DNA of 64,000 nucleotides from Rhodopseudomonas palustris (GTDB taxonomy: Bacteria; Pseudomonadota; Alphaproteobacteria; Rhizobiales; Xanthobacteraceae), in the NCBI RefSeq assembly GCF_007005445.1, contig NZ_CP041387.1:3249001-3313000 (forward strand), in the 5' to 3' direction. Below the pieces are notes generated by a model, which did not search any database, was not told the DNA's origin, and worked only from the letters and a program-made list of their open reading frames with translations. This document shows positions 25,541-33,951 of the stretch, piece after piece. The translations under genes and the position numbers were made by a program. The first letter of the stretch is position 1; each line of letters opens with the position of its first letter.

Positions 25541-27688
25541 ATGCAGCCCGGACGCAGCAAGGCCATTCCCACCGGCAACCGGACCGACAAGGCGTACGAG
25601 CCGGTGGTGCTGCTGATGCGTGCCCGGGTCCTGCATCAGCACGGCCAGCTCGACGAAGCGCGCTCCGCCTACAAGAAGGTGCTGAAAAAGGCGCCGGACA
25701 ATTTCACCGCGCTGCACTTCTACGCGCTCGCCGAATATCAGAGCGGCAATCTCGAGATCGGCATCCGGTCGCTGAAGCGCGCGCTGCTGATCGAGCCGGG
25801 ATCTGCCCAGGCGCATTCCGACATGGGCATCATGCTGATCGCCTCGGCGCGGTTCGCCGAAGCCGTCGCGGCCTGCGACAAGGCGCTCGCGCTCGATCCT
25901 GCCCTTGCGCTCGCATACGCCAATCGCGGCATCGCACTGGCCAGCCTCGCCCGCCACGCCGAGGCGATCGAGAGCTTCGACAGATCGATCGAACTGCTTC
26001 CCGGCCGCACCGATAGCTGGAACGATCGCGGCAACGCGCTGCACAAGCTCGGCCGCTACGACGAGGCGCTGGCGAGCTACGCCAGGGCGATCGAAATCGA
26101 CCCGCTCAACGACATCGCCTTCATCAACCGCGCCACGACGTTCAAGGAACTGAAGCAGTTCGCCCAGGCGCTGGCGTGCTACGACCGCGCGCTGTCGATC
26201 GGCAAGCGGCCGGTCGAGGCCGGCATCGCCCGCGCCGAGACGCTGCTGTTCATGAAGAACGTGAAGGATGCGCTGGCGACCTGCACCGCGGTGCTGCAGG
26301 TCGAGCCGAACTCGGTGCCGGCGCTGACGCTGCTCGGCAATTGCATGGCCGCGCTCGGCGACGCCGAGACCGCCACCACCCTGCACAGCCGCGCGCTGGA
26401 GCTGCGCCCGAACTTCGAAGCGGCGATCTCGAGCAAGATCTTCTCGATGGACTTCTGCGCCGGTTCGACCATCGAGGCCCAGCAGGCGACCCGCAAGACC
26501 TGGTGGACGCAAGTCGGCGCGCCGATCTACCGGGCCTGCGCGGTGCCGCCGGCCAACGACCGCGATCCCGACCGCCGTCTGGTGGTCGGCTACGTCTCGG
26601 CCGACTTCCGCGCGCACTCGGCGGCGTTTTCGTTCCGCCCGGTGATCGAGCATCACGACCGCAGCCAATTCGAAGTGGTGCTGTACTCGGGCGTGGTGAT
26701 CCCCGACGACGTCACGCGGGCGTTCGAGGCGACCGCCGACAAATGGCGGGACATGACCCACATGACCGACCAGCAGCTCGCCGACCAGATCAAGCAGGAC
26801 AAGGTCGACGTGCTGGTCGATCTCTCCGGCCATTCCGGCGGCAACCGGCTGCGCGTGTTCGCCCGCAAGCCGGCGCCGGTCCAGGTCACCGCCTGGGGCC
26901 ACGCCACCGGCACCGGCCTGCCGGTGATGGACTATCTGCTCGGCGACCCGGTGGCGATCCCGGTCGAAGACCGGCACTTCTATGCCGAGGCGATCTACGA
27001 CCTGCCGTCGATCGTGATCGTCGAGCCGCTGCCCGACGAGTGGCGCTCGCAGAACCTGCCGTTCGACCGCAACGGCTATCTGACCTACGGCTCGCTGAAC
27101 CGGATCTCCAAGATGTCGGACGCGGCGATCGAGGTGTGGGCGCAGTTGCTCGCGGCGGTGCCGACGTCACGGCTGATCCTGAAGGATCACCAGATCGACG
27201 ATCCGGCGGTGCGACAGACGCTGCTGGAGAAGTTTGCCGCGCGCGGCATCGCGGCGGACCGGATCACCCTGCTCGGATCCAGTTCGCGCCAGGACCACCT
27301 CGAAACCCTCAAACAGATCGATCTCTGCCTCGACCCGTTCCCGCAGGCCGGCGGCGTCTCGACCTGGGAAGCGCTGTACATGGGCGTCGCGGTCGTCAGC
27401 CGGCTCGGCAACGCCGTCTCCAGCCGGGTCGGCTGTGCGGTGCTCGCCGCCGCCGGGCTGCCGGATTTCATTGCGGCCGACGATGCGCGCTACATCGAGA
27501 TCGCCAGCAAACCGGACCTGGAGCGGCTGCGCTCGATCCGGCGCGGCCTGCGCGGCTTCATCCTGGAGCGCTGCGGCCCGGCCGCCTACACCCGCGCGGT
27601 AGAGGACGCTTACCGGACGATGTGGAAGCGCTGGTGCGCCACCCCGTTCGACGAAGCCAAGGACCGGGCGCTGCGCCGCGGGCGCTGA
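25541..27688 (+). CDS. TPR/GT41 protein O-glycosyltransferase, FlmG-like (probable flagellin glycosyltransferase)
   Basis: A 715-aa protein from the ATG at 25541; in-frame ATGs at 25433 and 25460 would add a basic, unlikely leader. Residues about 20-335 are TPR repeats (LDEARSAYKKVLKKAPDNFT, SFDRSIELLPGRTDSWNDRG, ASYARAIEIDPLNDIAFINR). The C-terminal half is a GT41/OGT-SPINDLY catalytic domain: GYVSADFRAHSAAFSF near 350, QVTAWGHATGTGLPVMDYLL near 447, and CLDPFPQAGGVSTWEALYMG near 590. This is the layout of Caulobacter FlmG, whose TPR part binds flagellin and whose GT41 part adds the sugar. It is divergent from flagellin 1, next to a sugar-synthesis cluster, with a sigma-54 promoter. The donor sugar is unknown. 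Confidence 0.85.
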   Translation: MQPGRSKAIPTGNRTDKAYEPVVLLMRARVLHQHGQLDEARSAYKKVLKKAPDNFTALHFYALAEYQSGNLEIGIRSLKRALLIEPGSAQAHSDMGIMLIASARFAEAVAACDKALALDPALALAYANRGIALASLARHAEAIESFDRSIELLPGRTDSWNDRGNALHKLGRYDEALASYARAIEIDPLNDIAFINRATTFKELKQFAQALACYDRALSIGKRPVEAGIARAETLLFMKNVKDALATCTAVLQVEPNSVPALTLLGNCMAALGDAETATTLHSRALELRPNFEAAISSKIFSMDFCAGSTIEAQQATRKTWWTQVGAPIYRACAVPPANDRDPDRRLVVGYVSADFRAHSAAFSFRPVIEHHDRSQFEVVLYSGVVIPDDVTRAFEATADKWRDMTHMTDQQLADQIKQDKVDVLVDLSGHSGGNRLRVFARKPAPVQVTAWGHATGTGLPVMDYLLGDPVAIPVEDRHFYAEAIYDLPSIVIVEPLPDEWRSQNLPFDRNGYLTYGSLNRISKMSDAAIEVWAQLLAAVPTSRLILKDHQIDDPAVRQTLLEKFAARGIAADRITLLGSSSRQDHLETLKQIDLCLDPFPQAGGVSTWEALYMGVAVVSRLGNAVSSRVGCAVLAAAGLPDFIAADDARYIEIASKPDLERLRSIRRGLRGFILERCGPAAYTRAVEDAYRTMWKRWCATPFDEAKDRALRRGR

Positions 27689-27700
27689 GCCCATTTCGCA

Positions 27701-29503
27701 CTACACCCCCGCGCCGCCGCTGTGCTTCGGCGCGGTGCCGGCGACGAACGGCGCGATCAGCATCTCGCGCTTGATCAGCTCGTCGTCGATCGCCGGCAAC
27801 TGGCTTTCCAGCGGCGCGCCGAACTTCAGCACCGGATACAGCTTCTGCGCCGGATTGATTTCGACGTTGCAGAAAACCGGCCCGTTGCGGGCATAGACCT
27901 CGCGGAGCTGGCCGGCGATGTCGGCGCTGCGGCTGATCGTGACCACCGGCAGATCCATCGCCTCGGCAACCTTGTGGAAATCCACGAACGACAATCCGCT
28001 CGGCGCATCGACGCCGACATAGTGGCCGTCGAGCCAGGTCTCCAGCGTCTGCTTCTGGATGCCGTGACCGTGATTGTTGAACAGCATCAGCCGCACCGGC
28101 AGTTGGTGCCGCTTCAGCAGCGCCAACTCGCCGAGTGACAGCATCAGCCCGCCGTCGCCGATGATGCAGGTGACGCCGCCTTTCGTCTGTACCGCAGCCC
28201 CGATCGACGCCGCCAGCGCGTAGCCCATCGCGGTGTTGTTCCAGTCCGAGATCAGCCGCTGCCCGCGCTTGATGCGAAAGCCGTTGCAGGTCCAGGTCAG
28301 GTTGCCGCCGGTGTCGACATAGAGCAGTTCATCGGCGGACGCGGCGTCGCTGAGCTTGTCGATGAAGTCGTAGGCGTCGACAAAGCCGGCATTGTCGGGC
28401 GCGGGGCCGGGCCGATCGTCCGGCAGCGCGCTGCGCCAATGCGCGATTGTACTCAGCCACGCGTCTCGCGGCGGCGCCGCCTCGATCGCGGCGAGCAGCT
28501 TCGGCACGAAGTCATCGAGCCGCGCCGCGATCCGGGTCGCGATGCGGATGCCGCGGTCGTCGAACTTGTCCATCTCTCCGCGGCTGGCGTCGACCATCAC
28601 GATCGTCGCCTCGCGGGCGAACGACGGCAGGATGCCGCCGGTGACGTTCTGCGACAGACGGCTGCCGAGGCACAGGATCAGGTCGGCGTTCTGCACCGTG
28701 AAATTGCCGAGCCGCGGCCCATAGACGCCGAACGGCCCGACCCGCAGCGGATGATCGGCTGCGATCAGATCGGTCGCCGCCCAGGTAGTCAGCACCGGCA
28801 TGCCGAGGCGGTCGACGAGCTGATCCAGCATCGACCCGATCCGCGGCGTCGACAACCCGCCGCCGAGAACCAGCACGGGACGTTTCGCGCGCGCGATCAG
28901 CGGCAGCAGCGCCGCAATCTCTGCGTCGAGATCGCTGGATGCGGTTGCCGGTTCCGGCGTGAAGCCAGCGAGCGCGTCGGGGTCGATCTCGGCGCGTTGC
29001 AGATCGTCCGGCAGATCGATCAGCACCGAACCGGGCCGGCCTTCGAATGCGAGGTAGTACGCCTTCTCCAGATGATAGCGGATGGTGGTGGGATCGGAGA
29101 TCTGCACCGCGTATTTGGTGACGGTGGCGAAGATCGAGGTGACGTCGGTCTCCTGAAAACCGAGCTGGCGGATCTGATTCTTGCCCTTCAGCCGATGGGT
29201 GGCGACCTGCCCGGTGATCATCAGCGTCGGCACCGAGTCGTAGTAGGCGCAGCACACCCCGGTCAGCAGATTGGTGGCGCCGGGCCCCGAGGTGGTGATG
29301 GCGACGCCGAGCTTGCCGGTGGCGCGCGCATAGCCGTCGGCAGCGATCGCAGCGGCCTGCTCGTGCTGCGGGAAGATCGGGGTGACGTCCGGATGGCGCT
29401 GGGCGGAATCGAACATGTGCACCGCGGCGCCGCCGGAAATCCCGAACACATGGGTGACGCCGCGCCGCGCCAGGAAGTCGATGACATAGTCGGAGAGCTT
29501 CAC
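27701..29503 (-). CDS. Thiamine-diphosphate enzyme, acetolactate synthase-like, in glycan cluster
   Basis: A 600-aa protein from a GTG at 29503, chosen because AAGGAGG lies 7 nt upstream. It has the acetohydroxyacid-synthase family layout: N-terminal PYR domain with catalytic Glu48 (FPQHEQAAAIAADGYARATG), the SGPGATNLLTGV loop, a middle domain, and the C-terminal ThDP motif GDGGLMLSLGELALL ending LMLFNN. Related enzymes in sugar clusters, such as YerE for yersiniose, transfer a two-carbon unit from pyruvate onto a ketosugar. Its place as the last gene of the glycan operon, not beside an ilvN regulatory subunit, argues against branched-chain amino-acid synthesis. The substrate is not proven. 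Confidence 0.8.
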   Translation of the reverse strand: MKLSDYVIDFLARRGVTHVFGISGGAAVHMFDSAQRHPDVTPIFPQHEQAAAIAADGYARATGKLGVAITTSGPGATNLLTGVCCAYYDSVPTLMITGQVATHRLKGKNQIRQLGFQETDVTSIFATVTKYAVQISDPTTIRYHLEKAYYLAFEGRPGSVLIDLPDDLQRAEIDPDALAGFTPEPATASSDLDAEIAALLPLIARAKRPVLVLGGGLSTPRIGSMLDQLVDRLGMPVLTTWAATDLIAADHPLRVGPFGVYGPRLGNFTVQNADLILCLGSRLSQNVTGGILPSFAREATIVMVDASRGEMDKFDDRGIRIATRIAARLDDFVPKLLAAIEAAPPRDAWLSTIAHWRSALPDDRPGPAPDNAGFVDAYDFIDKLSDAASADELLYVDTGGNLTWTCNGFRIKRGQRLISDWNNTAMGYALAASIGAAVQTKGGVTCIIGDGGLMLSLGELALLKRHQLPVRLMLFNNHGHGIQKQTLETWLDGHYVGVDAPSGLSFVDFHKVAEAMDLPVVTISRSADIAGQLREVYARNGPVFCNVEINPAQKLYPVLKFGAPLESQLPAIDDELIKREMLIAPFVAGTAPKHSGGAGV

Positions 29504-29526
29504 GCTTGTCCTCCTTGCGCGGCCGA

Positions 29527-30333
29527 TCAATTGCCGTGGCGGCGCAGCTTGTAGATGTTCGGATCGGCGGCGAGCCGTTCGGTCAGCGCCGCACCGCCGC
29601 CGCGCCAGGCATCGTGCACCACCGAGAAATTGCGCCCGCCGGTCGCCGCGCGGCCCGCCTCGAACGCCCATTCGATGCAGCCGAAGATGTCCTCGTAGGA
29701 CGTTCCCTGCGCGCCGCTGTCGAGGAACTCCAGGGTGCGGCGGAGATTGACGCCGGCGTCGTCACCGGCCTCGACGGTCTGGCGATGGATCTTGGTGTTG
29801 ACCCAGCCGGTGCCGACCGCGATCGCGTGCACGTCAGCATATTCGTCGTCGAGCAATTCGCACAGCTTCACCAGCATCACCTTGCCGAGGCAATAGGCCG
29901 AGTAGTTGCGGAACGGGCCGTTGATGCCGCCACCGACCAGGAATGCGACCTTCGCGGTCGATGCTTGTGCACGGAGCGGATGCAGCGCATGCAGCAGCCG
30001 GATCTGCGCAACCGAATTCAGCGACAGCGACGCCGCCCAATCCTCGAAATCGCGCCCGAAGAAATCGCCGATCGGCGACAGTTGCCCGGCGGCGCTGATC
30101 AGCCGCTCCCACGGTTTGCCGAGCGATGCGATCTCCGCCGCCGCGCTGCGGACGCTGCCGGGATCGGTCAGATCGCAACGCACCAGATGGATGCCGGCAT
30201 CGGCCTTCAGCTCGTCCAGATTCTCGCTGGACCGATAGGTGCCGATGACATCGTAGCCCCGCGCCCGATAGAGCTGCGCCAGCCTGACGCCGATGTCGCT
30301 GGAGATCGCCGCGATGACGACACTGCCGCTCAT
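29527..30333 (-). CDS. Short-chain dehydrogenase/reductase of the glycan cluster
   Basis: A 268-aa SDR-like protein. The Rossmann start is VVIAAISSDIGVRLAQLYRA; the glycine motif is degenerate but the spacing fits. LVRCDLTDPGSV holds the acidic cofactor-binding region, SAAGQLSPIG replaces the NNAG motif, and the catalytic Tyr-Lys pair is in YCLGK. It probably oxidises or reduces a sugar intermediate. Its ATG overlaps the stop of the nucleotidyltransferase gene by 4 nt, and the ThDP enzyme gene follows after 23 nt. Confidence 0.8.
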   Translation of the reverse strand: MSGSVVIAAISSDIGVRLAQLYRARGYDVIGTYRSSENLDELKADAGIHLVRCDLTDPGSVRSAAAEIASLGKPWERLISAAGQLSPIGDFFGRDFEDWAASLSLNSVAQIRLLHALHPLRAQASTAKVAFLVGGGINGPFRNYSAYCLGKVMLVKLCELLDDEYADVHAIAVGTGWVNTKIHRQTVEAGDDAGVNLRRTLEFLDSGAQGTSYEDIFGCIEWAFEAGRAATGGRNFSVVHDAWRGGGAALTERLAADPNIYKLRRHGN

Positions 30334-31259
30334 CGCTGGCCCCCATAGGTCTTTGCCGCAGCCTGCGCGAAGGCTGTGGCGAGAGCGCCGTTGTTGTCGG
30401 TCATCAGGCCATACCAGGGATCGTCGCTATTGGTCTCCGTCATTGCGAGCCGAAGGCGAAGCAATCCAGAGGCGCCATGCGCGGGGCTGAATTGCGTTGT
30501 CGGCGGCGCCTCCTCGCAATGGCGGGCAGAGTTTTCGAACTGAATAGCCGCAAGCGGAAAATCGAGCTGCGCCAGCGCCAGGCTGGAGGGATTGCCGATG
30601 TCGCGATGATAGCTGCCATTGTGGAACGCGAAGATCCGCCCCATGAACACAGGCAGCACTTCGGTCGAAAAATCGACTACCGGCTTGCCGAGCGAAGCGA
30701 TGAAGTCGATCACCTCGGGCTCGACGAGATAAACCGCGGCGTTGGCGAGGTTGCCCTTGGGATGCTGCGGCTTCTCGTCCATCTCCAGCACGCGGCCGGC
30801 GGAGTCGAGCGTGAGGATGCCGCAGCTCTGCGGCTGATCGGTGACGAAGCTCATCATCGTCATCGCCGTATCGGCGGGGCGCTGCGCATGGGCGGCGAGG
30901 AAGGCGCGCGGACCGAACAGGCTGAGATTGTCGGCATGGGCGAACAGCGTCGGCCCCTCCGTGAACCTCTCGCGATGCCGCAGCAGCGTGCCGGCGGTGC
31001 CGAGCAGCGTGGCTTCGGGCGCCAGGATCACCCGCCCCGACCACGGGCTGCGGCGGATGTACTCGCTCACCAGCTCGGCGTGATGGTGCAGATTGACGAC
31101 GATCTCCGAGAACCCTGCCTCGCTCAGCATCTGCAGCCACAGCCCGAGCAGCGGGCGCCCTGCGATCGGCATCAGGCATTTCGGCAGCACGTCGGTGAGC
31201 GGCGCGAGCCGCGTGCCGAGGCCGGCCGCGACCAGCAGCGCCTTGGCACTCCCGCTCAC
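30330..31259 (-). CDS. Sugar-1-phosphate nucleotidyltransferase (HddC/RfbF-like), with repeat insertion
   Basis: A 309-aa protein starting at a GTG (31259) that overlaps the preceding stop (GTGA). The N-terminus has the nucleotidyltransferase signature ALLVAAGLGTRLAPLTDVLP KCLMPIAGRPLL (written in two parts). Further motifs are FAHADNLSLFGPRAF and AVYLVEPEVIDFIASLGKPV. It should activate a sugar 1-phosphate to an NDP-sugar; the base could be GDP, CDP or dTDP. About 30 residues near the C-terminus (RHCEEAPPTTQF to LRLRLAMTE) are encoded by a dispersed palindromic repeat, so this part is not ancestral. The gene ends in the next start (ATGA). Confidence 0.85.
   Translation of the reverse strand: MSGSAKALLVAAGLGTRLAPLTDVLPKCLMPIAGRPLLGLWLQMLSEAGFSEIVVNLHHHAELVSEYIRRSPWSGRVILAPEATLLGTAGTLLRHRERFTEGPTLFAHADNLSLFGPRAFLAAHAQRPADTAMTMMSFVTDQPQSCGILTLDSAGRVLEMDEKPQHPKGNLANAAVYLVEPEVIDFIASLGKPVVDFSTEVLPVFMGRIFAFHNGSYHRDIGNPSSLALAQLDFPLAAIQFENSARHCEEAPPTTQFSPAHGASGLLRLRLAMTETNSDDPWYGLMTDNNGALATAFAQAAAKTYGGQR
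30437..30525. repeat. 89-bp palindromic repeat inserted in frame in a coding region
   Basis: The left end is CCGTCATTGCGAG (30437-30449) and the right end CTCGCAATGGCGG (30513-30525), complementary apart from one base. The interior contains GAAGGCGAAGCAATCC. It belongs to the same family as the intergenic copy at 33836-33925. It lies inside the nucleotidyltransferase gene without breaking the frame and is translated as about 30 extra residues. Confidence 0.85.
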
Positions 31260-32740
31260 GTGTCGAGCTCCCGGATGATGTCGCGCGCGGTGACCGGGAT
31301 GTTGCCGATCCGGCCGACCTGACAGGCGGCGGCGATCGAGGCGAGATAGGCGCTGCGCCAGATGTCGGTGCCGATCGCCAGCGCCAGCGCGGCGCAGACG
31401 AAGAACGAGTCGCCGGCGCCCGCCGCATCCTTCGGCGCGGTGTTGAACGCCGGCAGCCGGTCGGTCACCACCGTGCCGGCGCTGCCGGTCTCGGCGTGCA
31501 CCAGCAGGCCCTCGGCCGCCAGCGTCAGGATCACGTTCTTGGCGCGTGCCTTTTCGCGCAAGCCTTCGACCAGCACGACCAGACCGGAATCGAAATCGCG
31601 CATCGCCAGCCGCGCCTCGCGCTCGGTCGGCTTGATCAGCAGCATCTCGGTGAAGCGTGAGATGTCGCCGACCTGCGACGATGATTGGCTGTCCGCCACC
31701 ATCGGGACGCCGCGGGCGCGGCACGCCTGCCCGATCGCCTCGACCAGCCGAGACGGCAGGCAGCCGTAGTTGAAATCGGAGAACACCACCAGATCAGTCG
31801 TCGGCAGCCGATGCTCGATCGTCTCCAGCATCCGCGTCTGCAGATCGGCATCGACGTCGTGCTGCTTGAGATGGCTGACGCGCAGCAGCGTCTTGTTGCC
31901 GGCGCGGAACCGCTGCTTGGTGGTGGTCGGCCGGCTCTCGTCGGTGAGGATGGTGGCATCGACGTTGTAGGAGGCCAGCCGCTCCCGGGCGAAATCCGCC
32001 ATCGCGTCGCCGCCGCCGACGGTGAGCAGGCCGACCTGCGCGCCCATGCCGGCCACATGACCGGCGACGATGCCGGCGCCCCCGACGAACAATTCGCGCA
32101 GCACGGGAGTCACCACGATGGTCGGATCTTCCTGCGACAGGCCGAGCGGATCGCAAGCGATGTATTCGTCGACGATCAGATCGCCGATCACCAGCACGCG
32201 CAGCTTCGGAAATCCGGCCAGCACGTTCTTCAGTTCAAGCAGCTCGAAGCGATGCCGACGCGGATAGTCGAGCGGCTTGACGATCGACGACGGATTGAAT
32301 TCGCGGAACTCGCGCTTGATCAGATCGAGCGACGAAAACGCAACCTCGCCGGAGGAGAACACCAGGCGGCCGCCATAGCCATCGAGCACCGCCTTTTCGG
32401 GATTGTCGGCGCCCTCGTGCTCCTTGCCTTTCACCACGACATTCGGCTGCAGCGCCGCGATGAAATCCTCCGCAGCATCGTGCAGCAGGAAGGCGTGGTC
32501 GACCACGCCGATCGCGCGCACGCCTTCGAGCCGCAGCTCGGCCGGCAGCATCCAGTCGTAGCCGGGATCGGCGGTGACGCCGACCACCAGATAGTCGCCG
32601 CAATCGGCGGCGAATTTCAGAAGCCGCAGATGGCCGGGGTGGACGATGTTGAAATTGCCCGACACGAACACGATGCTGCGGCGGCGCCCGGCTTTCTTCC
32701 GGATCTCCGCGAGCGTGGTGCCGGTCTCGGGATGCAGCAT
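31256..32740 (-). CDS. Bifunctional nucleotidyltransferase-PfkB kinase, HldE-like with inverted domain order
   Basis: A 494-aa protein from the ATG at 32740, after GAGGTG. Residues about 20-150 are a cytidylyltransferase-type domain (VFVSGNFNIVHPGHLRLLKF with HPGH at 34-37, and VVKGKEHEGADNPEKAVLDG). Residues about 180-490 are a PfkB sugar kinase (VGGAGIVAGHVAGMGAQVGL; DAAGAGDSFF with catalytic Asp444). E. coli HldE has these activities in the opposite order, kinase first. It would phosphorylate a heptose 7-phosphate and activate its 1-phosphate, or act on a related sugar. It is translationally coupled to the next gene by GTGA. Heptose specificity is inferred from GmhA in the cluster. Confidence 0.85.
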   Translation of the reverse strand: MLHPETGTTLAEIRKKAGRRRSIVFVSGNFNIVHPGHLRLLKFAADCGDYLVVGVTADPGYDWMLPAELRLEGVRAIGVVDHAFLLHDAAEDFIAALQPNVVVKGKEHEGADNPEKAVLDGYGGRLVFSSGEVAFSSLDLIKREFREFNPSSIVKPLDYPRRHRFELLELKNVLAGFPKLRVLVIGDLIVDEYIACDPLGLSQEDPTIVVTPVLRELFVGGAGIVAGHVAGMGAQVGLLTVGGGDAMADFARERLASYNVDATILTDESRPTTTKQRFRAGNKTLLRVSHLKQHDVDADLQTRMLETIEHRLPTTDLVVFSDFNYGCLPSRLVEAIGQACRARGVPMVADSQSSSQVGDISRFTEMLLIKPTEREARLAMRDFDSGLVVLVEGLREKARAKNVILTLAAEGLLVHAETGSAGTVVTDRLPAFNTAPKDAAGAGDSFFVCAALALAIGTDIWRSAYLASIAAACQVGRIGNIPVTARDIIRELDT

Positions 32741-32745
32741 CGTCG

Positions 32746-33801
32746 TCACCTCAACGACGGGTCGATTTCGATCAGCGGGCGCACGCTGCGGCGATGTTCG
32801 AGATCGTCCAGCGCCTCGTTGATTTCGTCGAGTGTGTAGCGCCGGGTGAACATCGCATCGAGCGGCAGCTTGCCGTCGCGATAAAGGCCGGCCAGCAATT
32901 CGATGTCGCGCTCCGGCTTGGCATCGCCTCCCCAGGTGCCGAGGATCCGTTTGCCGCAGATCAGCTCGAACGGGTCGAGCGCGATCTTCTCGCCGCTGCG
33001 CGGATGCGAGGCGAACACGCACAGTCCGCCGAACCGCCGGGTGGCGTCGAACGCCTGCTCGATCACGCGGGTGAGGCCGGCGGACTCGATCGCGATGTCG
33101 ACGCCGAGGCCGCCGGTGAGCTTGCGGATCTCCTCGACCGGATCGCTTCGCGAGGCGTCGATCACCGTGGTCGCGCCCAGTTCTGTCGCCATCTTCAGCT
33201 TGGCGGCTTCGACATCGACCGCAATCACCTGCTTGCAGGCGAACAGCTTGCAGGCCATCAGCGCCGCGAGCCCAATGCCGCCGAGGCCGAACACCGCCAG
33301 CGTCGAACCGGGCTGCGGCTTGGCGATGTTGATGACGATGCCGGCGCCGACCGGCAGCGCGCAGCCGAACAGCACCGCGACATCCATCGGCAGCCCGGCC
33401 GGCAGCGGCGTGAGACGGTTTTCCGCGACCACGGCGTATTCGTTGAAGGTGGTGACGGCGCCGGCGTTGATGACGCGCTCCCCGCTGGGATAGCGCACGC
33501 CCTGGGTGTCGGCGCCCTGCCCCTTGATCCAGCCGAGAATGACACGGTCGCCGCGCCCGACCTTGGTGACGCCGGTGCCGATCTCGACGACGACGCCCGA
33601 ACCTTCATGCCCAAGCATATGCGGCAGATAGCGATCCGGCCCGCGTCCGCCGCGCGCTTCCATCACCTGGCTGTGGCAGACGCCGGAGTAAGCCAGCTTG
33701 ACCAATACCTGTCCGGCCGCGAGCGGCGGCGCCTCGACCGTCTCGATTGAGAGCGGCTGGTTCAGCTCGGTCAGCACCGCGGCACGAAAGGTCACGGACA
33801 T
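32746..33801 (-). CDS. Zinc-type alcohol dehydrogenase of the glycan cluster
   Basis: A 351-aa medium-chain dehydrogenase. The catalytic zinc ligands are visible: YSGVCHSQVME and MLGHEGSGVVVEIGTGVTKV. The Rossmann motif is GLGGIGLAAL, followed by AVDVEAAKLKMATELGATTV. The four-Cys structural zinc lobe of classical enzymes is missing; GVRYPSGERVINAGAVTTFN stands in its place. It probably oxidises a sugar alcohol or a sugar hydroxyl. It lies 5 nt upstream of the HldE-like gene and about 150 nt downstream of the E1-beta gene, with a palindromic repeat in that gap. Confidence 0.85.
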   Translation of the reverse strand: MSVTFRAAVLTELNQPLSIETVEAPPLAAGQVLVKLAYSGVCHSQVMEARGGRGPDRYLPHMLGHEGSGVVVEIGTGVTKVGRGDRVILGWIKGQGADTQGVRYPSGERVINAGAVTTFNEYAVVAENRLTPLPAGLPMDVAVLFGCALPVGAGIVINIAKPQPGSTLAVFGLGGIGLAALMACKLFACKQVIAVDVEAAKLKMATELGATTVIDASRSDPVEEIRKLTGGLGVDIAIESAGLTRVIEQAFDATRRFGGLCVFASHPRSGEKIALDPFELICGKRILGTWGGDAKPERDIELLAGLYRDGKLPLDAMFTRRYTLDEINEALDDLEHRRSVRPLIEIDPSLR

Positions 33802-33835
33802 GACGGCCTCCGCCTATTCGAGTCCCGCCCTCGCC

Positions 33836-33925
33836 CCGTCATTGCGAACGAAGCGAAGCAATCCAGGAGCTCCGTGCACTGAGCCAGTGGATTGCCTCGT
33901 CGGCTTCGCCTCCTCGCAATGACGG
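33836..33925. repeat. 90-bp palindromic repeat, intergenic copy
   Basis: The ends CCGTCATTGCGAA (33836-33848) and CTCGCAATGACGG (33913-33925) pair with one mismatch; inner segments GAAGCGAAGCAATCCA and TGGATTGCCTCGTCGGCTTC also pair. It is the same family and size as the copy at 30437-30525. It lies between the alcohol dehydrogenase and E1-beta genes of one operon, so it probably forms a long hairpin in their mRNA. Confidence 0.9.
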
Positions 33926-33951
33926 TGAGAGATCGTGCCATCATCGCGCCC

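Noticed and set aside
27701..29503. Biosynthetic acetolactate synthase (IlvB) for valine/isoleucine
   Set aside because: No regulatory subunit or ilv genes are adjacent and it ends a sugar operon; kept as a ThDP enzyme of unknown substrate.
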